This document shows positions 12,306 through 24,994 of a stretch of DNA of 64,000 nucleotides, piece by piece. The DNA comes from Macrobrachium rosenbergii (taxonomy: Eukaryota; Arthropoda; Malacostraca; Decapoda; Palaemonidae), in NCBI RefSeq assembly GCF_040412425.1, contig NC_089789.1, forward strand, positions 39,687,106 through 39,751,105. The letters run 5' to 3'. The translations under genes and the position numbers were made by a program. The stretch's first letter is position 1. Every line of letters starts with the position of its first letter. Below the pieces are notes generated by a model. That model did not search any database, had not been told where the DNA came from, and worked only from the letters and a program-made list of their open reading frames with translations.

Positions 12306-13090
12306 GTAAGTTTCAACAATAATTTCGAAAATAATGATCCAGTTTCACTACTGATTTTATCGTCCTTAACCATACCATACTCATTCTTCCAGCTTTATAG
12401 CAACATTTTTCGACTTCCCGTGTGGTATGATGGCTTCCCATATACGAAAGTATGCTTTAAACATTGCAATGAAGTTCAGCTTTCTGCATATCAGAAACTA
12501 TTTGGTGAGAAAACTTCTGTTTTTGTCAACTACCTAGAACACGAAAAGAATATGTTGTGGTATTGTCATGTTTAATTGGCACTGGCAACGCCACCGAGTC
12601 GACCACTTTGTCAGGACTGTTTTGACTCGTAGCTACTATACTTTATCTCTGTCAGATCCTAACAAATAATCAGTGTTTTTCAGTAGCCCAAGCATTACAC
12701 ATTTATTTTTGTTATTATAATTTACACAAAAACTATTCGCCACCGTAGAACAGAAATCGTCTGCCATCAAACACTTGAAGGTTGGAAATTTAAATCAAAG
12801 ACATTCTTGTATTGTTTCGTGCTGTAATGTTTGTCGCACTTCATCACTGCCATAAAAAGCATTATGATTTTTTGTTTCACGGATAGTCCACAAAAAAAAA
12901 ATAGAAAATGCTTACAGACTTACCCGGTGTTATTAATATCATTATTGTTAGTAGTAGTAGTAGCAGTAGTAGTGGTAGTAGTAGTAGCAGTATTATTATT
13001 ATTCAGTGAAGACTAGCGGGCGGATGTATTTATTTGTGTGTGTACTAGAAATATTTCCATCGTCAATGTATGAATATTGAACTGCACCCT
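12306..13090. other. Unique intergenic sequence with (AGT)n run
   Basis: No gene recognised. A short AGT/AGC trinucleotide run lies at about 12948-13003. Confidence 0.45.
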
Positions 13091-13097
13091 CCCCTTC

Positions 13098-13111
13098 TGT
13101 CTGTCTGTCTG

Positions 13112-13148
<37 letters not shown>

Positions 13149-13166
13149 CTCTCTTCTCTCTCCTCT
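13098..13166. repeat. (CTGT)n/(CT)n microsatellite
   Basis: CTGT units run into a CT array with CCT interruptions. Confidence 0.93.
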
Positions 13167-13472
13167 ACTCAGTCCATCTCTACTCCACCAACTCGTTAGG
13201 AAGCAACAGACGAACGCATTCCCTCAGCAAATACCTTCCAAAGGCGATGCATTTGGGATTTATTTATAAAAGAAAGACAGCGATAATTGGACAGGAACAT
13301 TATGGCTGGTCATCAAGAAAAAGCCATCAGCCAAAGCTTCCCGGAAAACGGAAAAAATAATTTAGTGTCTTCTGGCGAGAAAATCGAGGTCTGGGGAAAC
13401 GCAGCTGGTTATCGATTTTTGGCTCAGAAAAAAAAACTTAGGTAAAATGTAATAAATTAATCAGGAATAAAA

Positions 13473-13479
13473 GTATATA

Positions 13480-13562
<83 letters not shown>
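13473..13562. repeat. (TA)n microsatellite
   Basis: About 90 bp TA run with one GTG interruption. Confidence 0.96.
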
Positions 13563-13566
<4 letters not shown>

Positions 13567-14164
13567 GAGAATGAAAAATCAGCATTCCAAAATTTCATCA
13601 AATGTAGGCCTATGCTTCTAATTATATAAATAATTCTTTTAATCAGGTAAATAGAAATGGCAAGAACACTCCGGCCTTTAAAGAGATTCCCCGGGAAATT
13701 CAGATTCTGCTCCCGCTAGGCTTAACCGTTACCGCCTTTGGTTGCACAAAGCAGTAACGGTTGAGCAACCAACATTAGCAATAAGCTGTTAGCATTCTCA
13801 AGACTGTCACTTGTGTTCTTCATATGATTCCTTTTTCTCGTTTCCTATTATTTTTTCTTCGTTTGAACTGCTTGAATATGTTACTTTTGTGTCTTAGTTG
13901 TCCTTGTTGTCTGGTCATTGGTAGATAGAGAAAGGAATAATTAGGATGTTAGTCAAGTCGTTCTGACGTAAGTCTTTGTTGAAATTTACTTTTATTGACC
14001 AACAAATCAACTACGGTTCTTTCACTGGGCCTACAAACGTCATGACTTGGACGCCAAAGATAATGCATGGGCGTACACTCATTATGTATGGGATATACGT
14101 GGGAATAAGACTGAGAGGCACCGAGGCGATTGTGAAAAGCAAAGTGGAGTATTTACACTATTTG

Positions 14165-14165
<1 letters not shown>
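13563..14165. other. Unique sequence, no gene recognised
   Basis: A 50-60 codon open stretch before the TA array (13976-14160) has no recognised domain and runs into the microsatellite. It contains a GGCTTAACCGTTACCGCCTTTGG...AAGCAGTAACGGTTGAGC imperfect inverted repeat near 13718-13767, which could form a stem of about 15 bp. Confidence 0.45.
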
Positions 14166-14236
<71 letters not shown>

Positions 14237-14256
14237 ATATATGTGTGTGTTTATAT
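14166..14256. repeat. (TA)n microsatellite
   Basis: TA run ending in GTATGTATATATATGTGTGTG units. Confidence 0.95.
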
Positions 14257-14879
14257 ATGTATGCACCTTTAGATGGGGTAGGCACCTACTATAATAGTAT
14301 TTCACCAAGTATTTTGGAGTGACGTTGCTAGCTCCATGATGTTCTCACCCCGAGCTGCGACTACCAGGGGTATCAAAGGCAAACTCCCACTGCATTAGTT
14401 CCGAGTTCAATTCTCTCTCAGTTATTGTTGGGGAATGTGGTGGCTTGGGAGCTGATCATTATAATATGTGTTTTTGGTCTCTAGGATATTGTATGCAAGT
14501 AAAATGAACTATCCTTGCCTTTGCAGCTGATTACAAGGACATTGTACGCAAATACAATGATCTCTCCTTGCTTCTGTAGCTCATTAGCAACCTTTAAACC
14601 ACTAGTTATTTAGCAGAGCTATGAAGACGATAATCAATACTAATTTATCATAAAAAAAATAAACCGAGCTCCGAAATTCTGCTCGTAAAATGGTTTGGAA
14701 TCGAAAAAAAAATCCTTGATGAAGCTTCTTTCGCGCCTGCCACACGTTATAACCAAAAAGTGTGACCAAGAGAGAGCAGGCACATCATGAGATTGCACTC
14801 TACACGTCTTCCCTCTTCGTCCCATTTCCCGTAGTATAAAAGGCGACCTCGAAAAAAAAAAAAAAAATCTCACAGAGAA

Positions 14880-15330
14880 ATTACAAGATCACCACCCACC
14901 CCCATTTTGCGAGCGGACTTTCGAAGCTGGATCCCCTGGCAACTTGTCAACTGGCCCCACTGACGAGCTCTTTCCACTTTACGTCGGTTTTCCAATAGAT
15001 AAAGGAAACGGCTGTGTTAAGAGCCCATTAACTACCATTAGATTAATGCAATCAGTGTAATGGACCGTTGCTCATCCTTTCCCGACAAGAAAAGAGAAAA
15101 GAGACGGAGATAAAAGAAGGGAGGAAGAAAGAAAGAAAGAAAGAGGAAAACAGAATCATCAGCGCGGTTGCCTCAGTTCCTTAAGAGCTAGACCTAGCGA
15201 CTGTTTAAATTATTGACGGCATGTCATTTGGATTCGTTTAACTCTCTGATTACTTCGGCTCTGAAATTCTGTTCCGTTATTCATCGCCTTTAAGTTTCTG
15301 ATGGCATATTTTTCCCATTCTTTTTCTTGT
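14880..15330. other. Unique, regulatory-looking sequence
   Basis: No ORF of note. Balanced composition with ATTAGATTAATGC near 15038, a GATAAAGG GATA-type site near 14998 and a GAAAGAAAGAAAGAAAGA run near 15129. Enhancer function would be inference. Confidence 0.25.
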
Positions 15331-15405
15331 GCTCGACTCAATTGATGAGCTTTCTAAAATTTTAAGTCGACTGTTCAATCCGGAAATGCAGATCGAGTTG
15401 TATCG

Positions 15406-15410
<5 letters not shown>

Positions 15411-15496
<86 letters not shown>

Positions 15497-15532
15497 TATA
15501 TATATATACTGTATATCTGTATGTATGTATAT

Positions 15533-15600
<68 letters not shown>
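15411..15600. repeat. Two (TA)n arrays around an ACAGTATA...TATACTGT palindrome
   Basis: TA arrays of about 80 and 70 bp flank a short perfect inverted repeat at 15492-15512. The right array abuts the SINE-like block at 15605. Confidence 0.93.
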
Positions 15601-15602
<2 letters not shown>

Positions 15603-15604
15603 CA

Positions 15605-15737
15605 ATGTCACATACAGTAGATAATTCACTGCTTAGGTCACAATCGGCGCAATGGTATCTCAAGGAAAGTGCCTGAAGTGTTCTTGCTCGCTCGAGAATC
15701 GAACCCGGGCCTCGTGCTGGCGAGTGTCCAAATCACT
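15605..15737 (-). repeat. tRNA-derived SINE, family S3
   Basis: On the minus strand the block starts with a tRNA-like head containing a good pol III B box (GGGTTCGATTCTC) at about 15690-15705. It continues into a body ending TGACCTAAGCAGTGAATTA and then reaches a TA array. It shares the ATTCA(C/A)TGCTTAGGTCAA and GC(G/A)CAATGG(T/G) blocks with 55643-55765, placing both in one family. Confidence 0.6.
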
Positions 15738-16165
15738 GTTTTGCTTCTTTCTGAAACCATTTTCGTGTAGAGAAGGAAATTTTTGTTCAAATGTGAAAAT
15801 CCTCCCAAAAAAAGTAACGAGCAATGTCGGTGCAGAGCAACAAAAACTGAATGGTACTAACGGCGTGAACTCTCTCTCTCTTTTTCTCTTTCTCTCTAGG
15901 AAGGAATGAGCTATCCAGGGTAAAAACATAGAAATAGGCAAAAAAGAAAGAGAGGATGGCGTCTATATCTCTTGGTTTTTTCCATTTCTTTCTTTTATCC
16001 GGATTTTTTCTTGCGAAAAAGTCATTTCACGGCGGCACAAAATACCTGTGTTCCGGAATGTGTCGAAAAGTCAAATTGATTCGCGAGTTTCCGAGTTTTG
16101 AGACCAGCAATTTTCGGGCTTTTGAAATGCGGATGCTAGAATGCCATTAATTTGTTTATTGTCTC
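15738..16165. other. Unique sequence, no gene recognised
   Basis: Includes a CT-rich tract at 15871-15899. ORFs on both strands are short and domain-free. Confidence 0.45.
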
Positions 16166-16166
16166 C

Positions 16167-16168
<2 letters not shown>

Positions 16169-16223
<55 letters not shown>
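16169..16223. repeat. (GA)n microsatellite
   Basis: Pure GA run. Confidence 0.97.
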
Positions 16224-16226
<3 letters not shown>

Positions 16227-16404
16227 TTCCCCAGGGATTCTTTTGTGTTTTCCATGAAAATTATTCCATGGAGAACGAGGGAGAGAGAGCAAGCGACTTT
16301 TTCCAGTTGATTAATTTATTCATTTTTTTTTTTACGCTGTATAACCAGTTATCTTTTTTTCGTAAGTGAAAACATCCATCATTCTATCTCCTCCCCAGCT
16401 CTCA

Positions 16405-16452
16405 CGTGTGGGTTGGGCCTCCTTGTGACCCATTGCCCCTGGTACTACTGCA
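16405..16452. repeat. Short dispersed block (GGCCTC..TGTGACCCATTGCC)
   Basis: The same GGGCCTC.TGTGACCCATTGCC(C/T)...GGTAC block occurs at about 23508-23545 and in part at 20772-20797. Probably the remains of a short interspersed element too eroded to bound. Confidence 0.45.
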
Positions 16453-17031
16453 AATCAGTATATAAGTTCTGTTTCAAGTTAACCACATTTAATCTTTTTA
16501 ACTTCAGACATTCCCTATATATAATGACCGTTCATTTTGAGCCTACGTCATTTCGTCTATCCAGTACCCTCTCTCTCTCTTTCTGTCCCCATTTTTTTGT
16601 CTCTTCGCTCCTTTTCCCCCCTTTAATTACCATTGTTTTTTTCCTTTCATCTTTTTCGATTTTCTGGCGTCCCCTTTCTTTTCCCCCTTTTTATGCCCTT
16701 TATTTTTGAAAGCGGCCTCTCTCTCTCTCTCTCCTATTCCCGCCCTTTCCTCTAATGTTCCTTAATCTTTTCAAGTCATCAAGAAGACGAAAGGAAGAAA
16801 AAACATTTCCCTGATTGCTTTAATCGAAGGGTGGTTAATAGGTTTTAGGGGCAGAGGTTTCCCCGATCTGTTGAAAAACTAATCTGGAGTTACGATTCGT
16901 CCTTAAACCTAGCACCCGTCAAATGGCCAAAAGGGAAAACTCGTAGTAGTCTCACACTTGAACTTTACTGGAGGATTACTTGAACTCTTCCTTTCACTAA
17001 GCCTTGATAAAAAAAAGCTGTTTGACTTAGC

Positions 17032-17033
<2 letters not shown>

Positions 17034-17090
<57 letters not shown>
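17034..17090. repeat. (TAA)n microsatellite
   Basis: AATAAT trinucleotide run; a second one of about 27 bp lies at 17258-17284. Confidence 0.96.
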
Positions 17091-17289
17091 CTCTGGTAAG
17101 TACTGGGATGGAGAGTCACCAAGAAATGCAAGGTGCTGTCTGTCGAGTAGTGTGTACGCCTAGCGACCTCATCTCAAAGTCACCTAAAGTCACCTGCTCC
17201 GAAATGGGGAGGCGTGTAAATATTGTAATAATCGTAATGATAACAGTGATAACTCAATAATAATAATAATAATAATAATAATAACGAAA

Positions 17290-19130
17290 CTCCTCATGAA
17301 GCACCAACTTGGAAATTTACTCGATGCGAATTTTTTATCTTATTTTCTATTCAGATTTTCAAGCATCGTTGGGGATATCGGAGGCGGAAATATTGTGAAA
17401 TATAGTAATTACACATTTATTGTACAGATGTATTTCCTTTAAATAGAAGTTCAAACAGTATGCGTATTAGATTTTTTCAAATCATAAATAATTATGGAAT
17501 TCTCAAATGGCCGCTTCCCTCTTTGATGACGTTTGCGACCTTTTAACTCTCTTCGAACATCCTGCAACGTTGCTTTCGTGAATGGTATCAAACATGATTT
17601 AGAGTGCACATGCGCTGTAGTTACGAGTATGTTAATGCTTTAGGATTTCGACGGCGTAAGAGTAGGTCATTGCTTTCTCAAACCCCAAGATTCTCCTGGC
17701 TTCTGCTCCCGAGTTTAAATCACCTGATCCCTTATCTATACACAACCCACATGACCTATACACTAATCACAATATGACGTTACCCTTGGTTTGCTGGAAC
17801 GCTGTGAACCGTGGAAATTTCCGAGGAAAACCAGAGAATACTCTTTAACTGGCTGTGCAATTTAGCTGGCGGTTGGATACTTCAAAAACTAGAATTTCGT
17901 TTATTTCTTTCATTTTTTTCATTATCAATGATATTTGTCATGTGCACTCTTTCTCTTGGAACAAGACGAAACTATTTTCTTTTTTCCCGACAGCGTCAAA
18001 TACGAAGTATTCATCATATCTGAGAAATTAGGTTTAATCACTTTTAACCTTCTTATTCCACTTTCAGTCCTTACTTTTCTCACTAGCATCATCGAAAGTT
18101 AATAATTCTGTGTCATCTGATATAACGCGCAAGCATGGCTAGCTGAGCTGGCCGTAATAAAACGCACAAAAATACCTGTAAGTGGTAACTCCTAGGAAAG
18201 GCCAAACCGTCGTGACCAGGTGTTTAATAATTCAAATTGTCAACGGTCGTTCGGTGAGGAGTGTCTACTTGGCAGTGTTCTTGAGTTTTATTGACTGTCT
18301 TTCATTTGTCCGTGCAGTGAAACGTGTTTATTTTCGCCATAAATTGTTACTTGTTTACTGTGTTGTGATTCCCATGATGGATATTTTCCTTGTCCTGCGA
18401 CGCAATGGATATTGAAGACCTTTCCGCTGATTAACTACGAAGAAGCCAACTTACTGTGACCATTGTAAGTAGTAAAACCTAATAAATCATGTACATATGT
18501 ATATATATACACATATATGTGTGTATATATGTGTTAGCGACTTTCTCTATAAGTTTGGTTTTAGATGAATCCATAATTTAACGCTTATATATTTTGTTCA
18601 ATCTGGAGCATTTTTCCAAAACACTTTAACCAACTACTTTTAGTAGAAACTGTTATTATTTTGTCTGGAGTTTCAGTTATAATTTGTTTTCCTTAATTTA
18701 GTTATACTTGTGCACGTTTCCATGAGAGCTGAAAAGCGTCATTTGACAGTGCAAGTTATTTGTTTATTTATTTATTTTTGTTGCTGATGGTGGGAGGCCG
18801 ATGAGAACTTGGGTAGTTGTATTTGTTCAAACTGAATTTTTATCACAAATGAAGTTTTTCACAACCAGCATTGCGAGCTTTTGTTTTACCTCCTTTTATT
18901 TAGACCCAGTTTTAACGTTTTTTATCTTTTAATCTTTTGCTATTTTTCGAACACGTCTGACACATTTTATTTGAGTCTTATTTTTTATCTGGAAGTATCT
19001 TTTCCCTGACACATTTTAAGGGGGAGATATCTGATGCTGCATTCAGAGCTTTTCCGAAGCTGTGATCTGATTTTATCCCCTTTTCAGTCACTCACATTCT
19101 TTGTGAAGTTTCTTGTCAGTTTACCTGGGG
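17290..19130. other. Unique intergenic sequence with a weak exon-like segment
   Basis: No gene recognised. Between an acceptor-like TTTGTCCGTGCAG (near 18316) and a donor-like CCATT|GTAAGTAG (near 18466) lies an exon-sized segment on the plus strand. The open frame across it (18182-18415) matches nothing I know, so it is not called as an exon. Confidence 0.4.

Positions 19131-19135
<5 letters not shown>

Positions 19136-19182
<47 letters not shown>
19136..19182. repeat. (CT)n microsatellite
   Basis: Pure CT run. Confidence 0.97.
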
Positions 19183-19184
<2 letters not shown>

Positions 19185-20770
19185 AAGTTTCTTTTCCCTT
19201 TTTCCTCTTTTAGACAGAAAACTTCCTGTATTCAAAAGTATTTGCTTTGTTTTGTCCTTCAGGAGAAGCATCTGTGTGTGAGCTTGCAATAAGTCGTTCA
19301 ATTATTCGGTGGCATATTACGACTCAGTCCTTTAAGCTGGTTGAAACTTTAGAAATAACGGAACATTTTTACAGAAGCTTTTTTTTTTTTTTTGTATCAG
19401 GAATCTGTTTCCAATGCGGTTATTTTGAATGCCCCAGGCGGTGGTATATTCCCCAATAATGTCGATTGTTTTGGTGTTTTTTTTTTTTATCCTTTGTGTA
19501 TCTGCATAGGTTTTGTAAATGTGTCATCTCTTGATTATTGGGGGATGATTAATCCAGTTATTTCGACACTGGGAATTTTTCGTTTTTTCTCGGAATAATT
19601 TGTTCAATATCGGTCATCCGCCAAATAATGTTGCTTTGTGGAACAATGGTACTCACGGCACTGGAAATTTTTTTTCATCTCGTTAAAGTTTACAGAATAA
19701 CTTTTGTATCTGTCACGTTAAGTGAGAATATTTTCAGGATAAAACATATGAGAGGGATTTGGAAATGTTAGTGTATTCGGACAAGCTCATATATAAGACG
19801 CAGCCAAAGAAAATGTTTTGTTAGTTTTTAAACAAGCCGAGTTGGCAGTCAAGATAATTTAACAAACATTTCATTTTCTGGTACCACCTGCCATTGCTTC
19901 ATGTGTAATGAACCTCAAGGTGAATGTTTTAGTTAATTTTGTTTGTAAAAGAATAAAGCCTTTCATCAGGTCCATGGATATGACCGAATAGCCATGATAC
20001 TAAATCCGTTCAGTCTAACGATATTGTTATCATTATTATTATTGTTATTATATAAGGCTGCCTATATGTCCCCAGATTATCACATAAATATGAAATTACA
20101 AGCCACGCCTAAGTGATAGTGAAGTGACCTAGATAACTCACGTAGTAACTTGATGACAGCTAGAAAATATAAAGAGAAAATGGCAATACTATCTAGTTGA
20201 AACTTTACTAAAACAATGTTATTGATAATTAAGATAAGAACATTTTGCACGTTTCAGGCTTTTTCACTCGAGAAATTATATTCTCTCTCTCTCTCTTGGC
20301 AACGGATGGGTGAGCTGAGGAAGAAGGCCTTTCTCGATCTTTACCGGAATCTCTCTCTCTCTCTCTCCTTACAAACACATATACATATCTATTAAAATTT
20401 TCCCACATTTCCTCCACAGCCGTCCTCCACTCCGGGGAGAAATGGAATCTGGCTCTCAAGAAGCTCGTTTCCAGCATGTATACAACGTGTCCCTCCCGTG
20501 TAGTGCCGTGTGCGACAGACGATGATGCTTGGAAATGGCACCTGTGCCAATGCGTCGTGTCGTTGCTTTATGTGTTTCGCTGTGTTTAATCTCTCTTACG
20601 ATGGGAATGGGGGGTGAGGGGTTTAGAGAGAGAAAGAGAGAGGGGGAGGAGCTATGTGCGTGTGTATGTGTGCGAGTGTATGTGTTGGGGGGGGGGGTTG
20701 TACTGGGTGGGAGGTTGGTGATGTAGAAGGATAACGCTTGGAAATTGCATCCCTCACTTACTCTCTTTTA
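19183..20770. other. Unique intergenic sequence
   Basis: No gene recognised. Short CT runs occur at 20281-20297 and 20350-20369, and a G-run/GT-rich low-complexity tract at 20620-20720. Confidence 0.45.
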
Positions 20771-20771
20771 T

Positions 20772-21010
20772 CTTGGGGCTCATTGTGACCCATTACTTAG
20801 ACAGCCACGGAGTGCTTCAAAGGACTAGTCCTATGTAAGCGCTCTCACCTTATATTATTATTATTATTATTAAGGTAGTTTAACCAGACCACTTCTCACC
20901 TTATAAACTTTGGGTCCCGTGTTCGATTCCTTAACCGGATGAGGAGGGACGACTGGGCGCGTTTCCTAAAATTCAGTAGGCCTATGCCTCCGTTGTCCTT
21001 AGTTGTGAAA
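20772..21010 (+). repeat. Possible eroded tRNA-derived SINE
   Basis: Contains a B-box-like CGTGTTCGATTCC near 20921-20935. It also has AAGGTAGTTTAACCAGACCAC at about 20872, resembling the tail of the S1 SINE family, and a short ATT run. Boundaries are unclear and it may be two overlapping fragments. Confidence 0.35.
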
Positions 21011-21200
21011 TATTCACATCGTAGTTAGTCGAATTTTGTGGGTTTCAGCAATGGAGATAGAGAGGGAGAAGAAGAAGAAACAGAAAACACTAAACGTGAG
21101 CGTATTTTGTTCCATCAAAATGTGTAATATCAAAATGATAGGGCCTAGACAAAGTAATCCTCAACCCCATAAGGTGAAACCATTCGTAATTTATTCATAG

Positions 21201-21201
<1 letters not shown>

Positions 21202-21258
<57 letters not shown>
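21202..21258. repeat. (CT)n microsatellite
   Basis: Pure CT run; a compound CT/C-rich tract follows at 21354-21430. Confidence 0.96.
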
Positions 21259-21260
<2 letters not shown>

Positions 21261-21751
21261 ACTTCTTAAGTCCTACAGCTAAGCACAAAGCCATATCCAG
21301 CACTACAACTTTGAAGAACCTGGGTCAAGATAATACAGCCATCACAGAGTATCTCTCTCTCTCTCCCCCCCCCCCTAACCCCCCTCTCTCTCTCTCTCGC
21401 TCCCCGCCCCCACCCTCTCTCTCTCTCTCCATGAAAGATCCCCCCAGCTGTGCAACTGTTAATGGGGTCATTCGTCTCGCTAGCCGCTTACCATTAATCG
21501 AGAAATCAAGATTCTCACTCCCTTAGCTGCCATTATTCGTCGAGTGACAAGGCTCGACTGAGTTCTGTTTAAGTTTTACGTTGGGTCGTGAATACGAGGC
21601 CTTTGAGCTGCTGTTGTGTTTCTCGCTACTTGTTTTAAGTTGAGGTTTTCCGTCTAATTGGCAACTTAACACGAGCGAATGGTGTAAACGCTTAAGCGAA
21701 GCGGAATTTGGTTTAAAATTGTTTCATGATATCTGCACGTGTGAAAATTTA

Positions 21752-21754
<3 letters not shown>

Positions 21755-21797
<43 letters not shown>
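21755..21797. repeat. (CT)n microsatellite
   Basis: Pure CT run. Confidence 0.97.
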
Positions 21798-21799
<2 letters not shown>

Positions 21800-21801
<2 letters not shown>

Positions 21802-22985
21802 GGCTTTAAGATGTGACTCAAGAAAGATGTGATAAGGCGGATCTGATTATCTTCTCTCATTTTAATTCCCTGCCTCTTCCCATACACGCCCAAACTTTGG
21901 AAATTCCCTCTTGCTTCCGTTTTCCCCGAGTCTTTAACCTGTACCGCCTGCTCTGCGGTTAAAGCCCCACTCTTCCCTTACCCTTCTTTTTCCATGTGGT
22001 CGGGCTGGATAAATGATATTAGATTGCCCGTCCCGCCGGCCTCTTCATTTAAAGAGTAATCACATCCTTCTTGGCTACTTCCCCTTCATCTCTCATTTAT
22101 GCTGAGTCATTGTTAAGCTTAATTATCTTTCTTGATTTCAATGACCTCATTACTCTGAAGAGTATTGCATTCACTTTTTTTGGACAATGCATGCCACTGT
22201 AAGCCTTATGCAAATGCAATCTCTTGCATTCTTGGGTCAGGATATTGGAGTGAATGCATCTGGTTAGAATCGCTGGAGTTTGCTGTTTGTAATTAGCTGT
22301 CCATCTTATTAGGCGGCTCAGCATTTACCCTGATATTCAAGTGCGCTGCATCGCCATTTTGGTGTTGTGGTTCAATTGCATTTAATTTCCTTACAGAGAG
22401 CATTATTAACCCGTTTCCGAAAGCGGGCTTTGTTTTATGATTGGCAGGACTGAAGATTTTGGTTGAGTAAATCTTCGTCTCCTAAATATCGTTGGCAGGT
22501 GGTAGAATTCTTTCATTACTGAACTGCAAAAAAATAAATGAAATCCCAAAAGTATTCTTTAGGCTTTTGGATACTTTTTAACAAAGGGAGAAAAAGACAG
22601 GTACATGACTTTTCAATTACCAGTTTTATTTATTTTTTGCTTTTACTTTTTGCTTTATCTTTTCCTCGCCTAATATTTTTGAGTTTTGAACTGTTCAGCT
22701 TTGATCGTTCCCATTGTTTTTTTTTTCGTTAGCTTATAAAAAGACACTTTTACATGACTTGATGTTTTATTGACTTGAATATCACGCAAAAGCATTTATA
22801 TACGATAGTCAGTGCGCTACCACAGGCAAACAGGGGTCATTGCTTCGCCTCAGTAACGAGTAGAAAGCACAAGATTGTCATCTTCATGAAATAAAAGAAA
22901 CAGATTTGAGGGAAAGCAACAGAAGTTTTGTAAAAGACTGGCGATGTCAAGTTTCAATGACGCGTGTTATTTTCAACGAGCGCTG
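21800..22985. other. Unique intergenic sequence
   Basis: No gene recognised. ORFs at 22097-22324 (minus) and 22538-22732 (plus) lack domains. Confidence 0.45.
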
Positions 22986-22995
22986 CTGTCTCCCC

Positions 22996-23240
22996 TACAA
23001 ACCCCGCCCCACCCGGGGCGGACAAACAGATTTGCAGGAGGAGGGCGGGTTACCCCCTACCCTCCCGATTCCCTACCTCCCCCGCCCCAACCCTGGGTTG
23101 ACAAACAGGTTTGCAGGAGGAGTGTGGATGCCTCCCCTACCTTCCCCGCCCCATCCGGGGTGGACAAACCGGTTTGCAGGGCGTGGGTGGCTGTGTCACG
23201 TCTCCTCTACTGTCACCCGGGGGAGGACAAACAAGATCTA
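22996..23240. repeat. GC-rich tandem repeat, ~65-80 bp units, ~4 copies
   Basis: Units start CCCCGCCCCA(C/A/T)CC, continue as GGGG(C/T)GGACAAAC.G.TTTGCAGG and end in a CTACC-rich C tract. The starts are at about 22998, 23077 and 23141, with a partial unit at 23213. Two plus-strand frames stay open across the array, as expected for GC-rich repeats. It stands out from the AT-rich surroundings. Confidence 0.8.
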
Positions 23241-23507
23241 CTCGGATTTTATTAATATAGATAGACAGCTTACCCCTAGAGGATGTATTTAATTAGAACA
23301 GAGAGGAGAAAAAACAAATTAGATGATATATAACTTTCTAGTTTATTCCATTTGACTTTAAAAAAAAAAATAATCTTGAAAAATAGTCTGCAGGATTCCA
23401 AATTCTCTCTGTACTTCGTTAGGATTTAGGAATACTTATTTTCGGAAACACTGAAACCAGTGCTCGGAGAATGGCGCAGTACTTACTTGTACTTGGTTTG
23501 CTAGCGG

Positions 23508-23545
23508 GCCTCAATGTAACCCATTGCCTTTTGTACCAGAAAGCC
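23508..23545. repeat. Short dispersed block shared with 16405 and 20772
   Basis: GCGGGCCTCAATGTAACCCATTGCC, a diverged copy of the block at 16405-16452. Confidence 0.4.
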
Positions 23546-23763
23546 AAAGTTTGTTCTTGTTTCTGGCTTGATTGGAATTGCAGAAGACATAAACGACAGT
23601 CATACGCACAAAGCCGACTGTTTTATAAGGACTTGGTCCGGCCTTAGTATATAAACTCTTGTGACAGTATAAAGTTAACTTTTATAAGGCGAGAAAATTT
23701 GTGCAAATACTACAGTTTGAGAGAAACTTAAACGTTAACCTTTAACTCTTTAACAATTAAAGG

Positions 23764-23786
23764 TTATATATATATACATATATGTA

Positions 23787-23854
<68 letters not shown>

Positions 23855-23862
23855 ATACTGTA
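23764..23862. repeat. (TA)n then (GT)n microsatellite
   Basis: TA array ending in GTGTGTGTGTGTGTGT. Confidence 0.95.
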
Positions 23863-23952
23863 CAAATATATGTTCTTAGTGCACATATCTTACCCGCCCT
23901 GTCAGATAGCTATATATACGGACCGCGATCGTTTTAACAGCTGTTGGGTACG

Positions 23953-24014
<62 letters not shown>
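23953..24014. repeat. (TA)n microsatellite
   Basis: Pure TA run. Confidence 0.96.
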
Positions 24015-24016
<2 letters not shown>

Positions 24017-24506
24017 ATATCCATTATCCCATATATTATATTCCGTATCCTTTCTTTCAGGTAAATTACGCTTCTCAACACTTTCCTCTGGAGAGGAAGT
24101 TTTGAGAATTTTAATTACCTCTCCGTACTTCTTCTCCCAAACTTTACTGAATAAAAAGGTCATTTTCACACTTAGCCTAAGCTTACTTTTCCTTTTGACG
24201 AGTCTTTCTTTTCCTCTAAGCCAAGTCGAAAACAGCACGTAATAGACCCCACAGACCTGTGTAATCTGCATATACATTTACTGCGTCGGCTAATTTTGCT
24301 GACCTAACATGGAAGACCTATAATTTTTTTTTTTTTTTTAGTTCGGAATAATAACATCATTACCAACTCCTCTGACCCAGCCTGGCAAACGGAGGAATCT
24401 CGTCAAAGCTCTATTGATCCATTCGGCCACATCACGAACCTCACGAAAACTCACGCTGAAACGTCCTCTCATTAGAAAAAAATAAAAAAAATAAAAGCAA
24501 AAAAAA

Positions 24507-24716
24507 TCCCCGTAGCGGGTGTTGCCCCCAGTGCACCTCATGCGGTGCACTGTAGGCATTATTTAATGTTCTTTGCAGCGTCGCCTCCTCGGCCCTTAGC
24601 TGCAACCCCTTTCATTCCTTTTACTGTACCTCCTTTCATATTCTCTTTTTTCCATCTGACTTTCCACCCTCTCCTAACAGTTGATTCATAGTGCAACTGT
24701 TTTGAGGTTTTACTCC
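24507..24716 (+). repeat. R1 dispersed repeat, copy 4 (3'-truncated)
   Basis: Carries CCCCGTAGCGGGTGTTGCC, GGTGCACTGTAGGCATTA, TTCTTTGCAGCGTC, CTGCAACCCCTTTCATTCC, TACTGTACCTCCTTTCATATTCTC and the CCACCCTCTCCTAACAGTTG block. The GGCCTTTGGCCTAAA end is missing. Confidence 0.87.
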
Positions 24717-24719
24717 TTC

Positions 24720-24935
24720 AATCAGTTCATTTAAAAAGCAAAGATCATACAACCATGCATACGTCAAGCATTTACGACCATTCATACACTATGCATACAT
24801 CAGGTATATACAACCATTCATACACCATGTATACGTTAATTGTACTTGTTTGTAGACTGCATGCCAAGTAATACGACCATGTATACACAAGTGTATACAA
24901 TTATGCATACACCATGGTTACGAAAGTGTATATAT

Positions 24936-24994
<59 letters not shown>

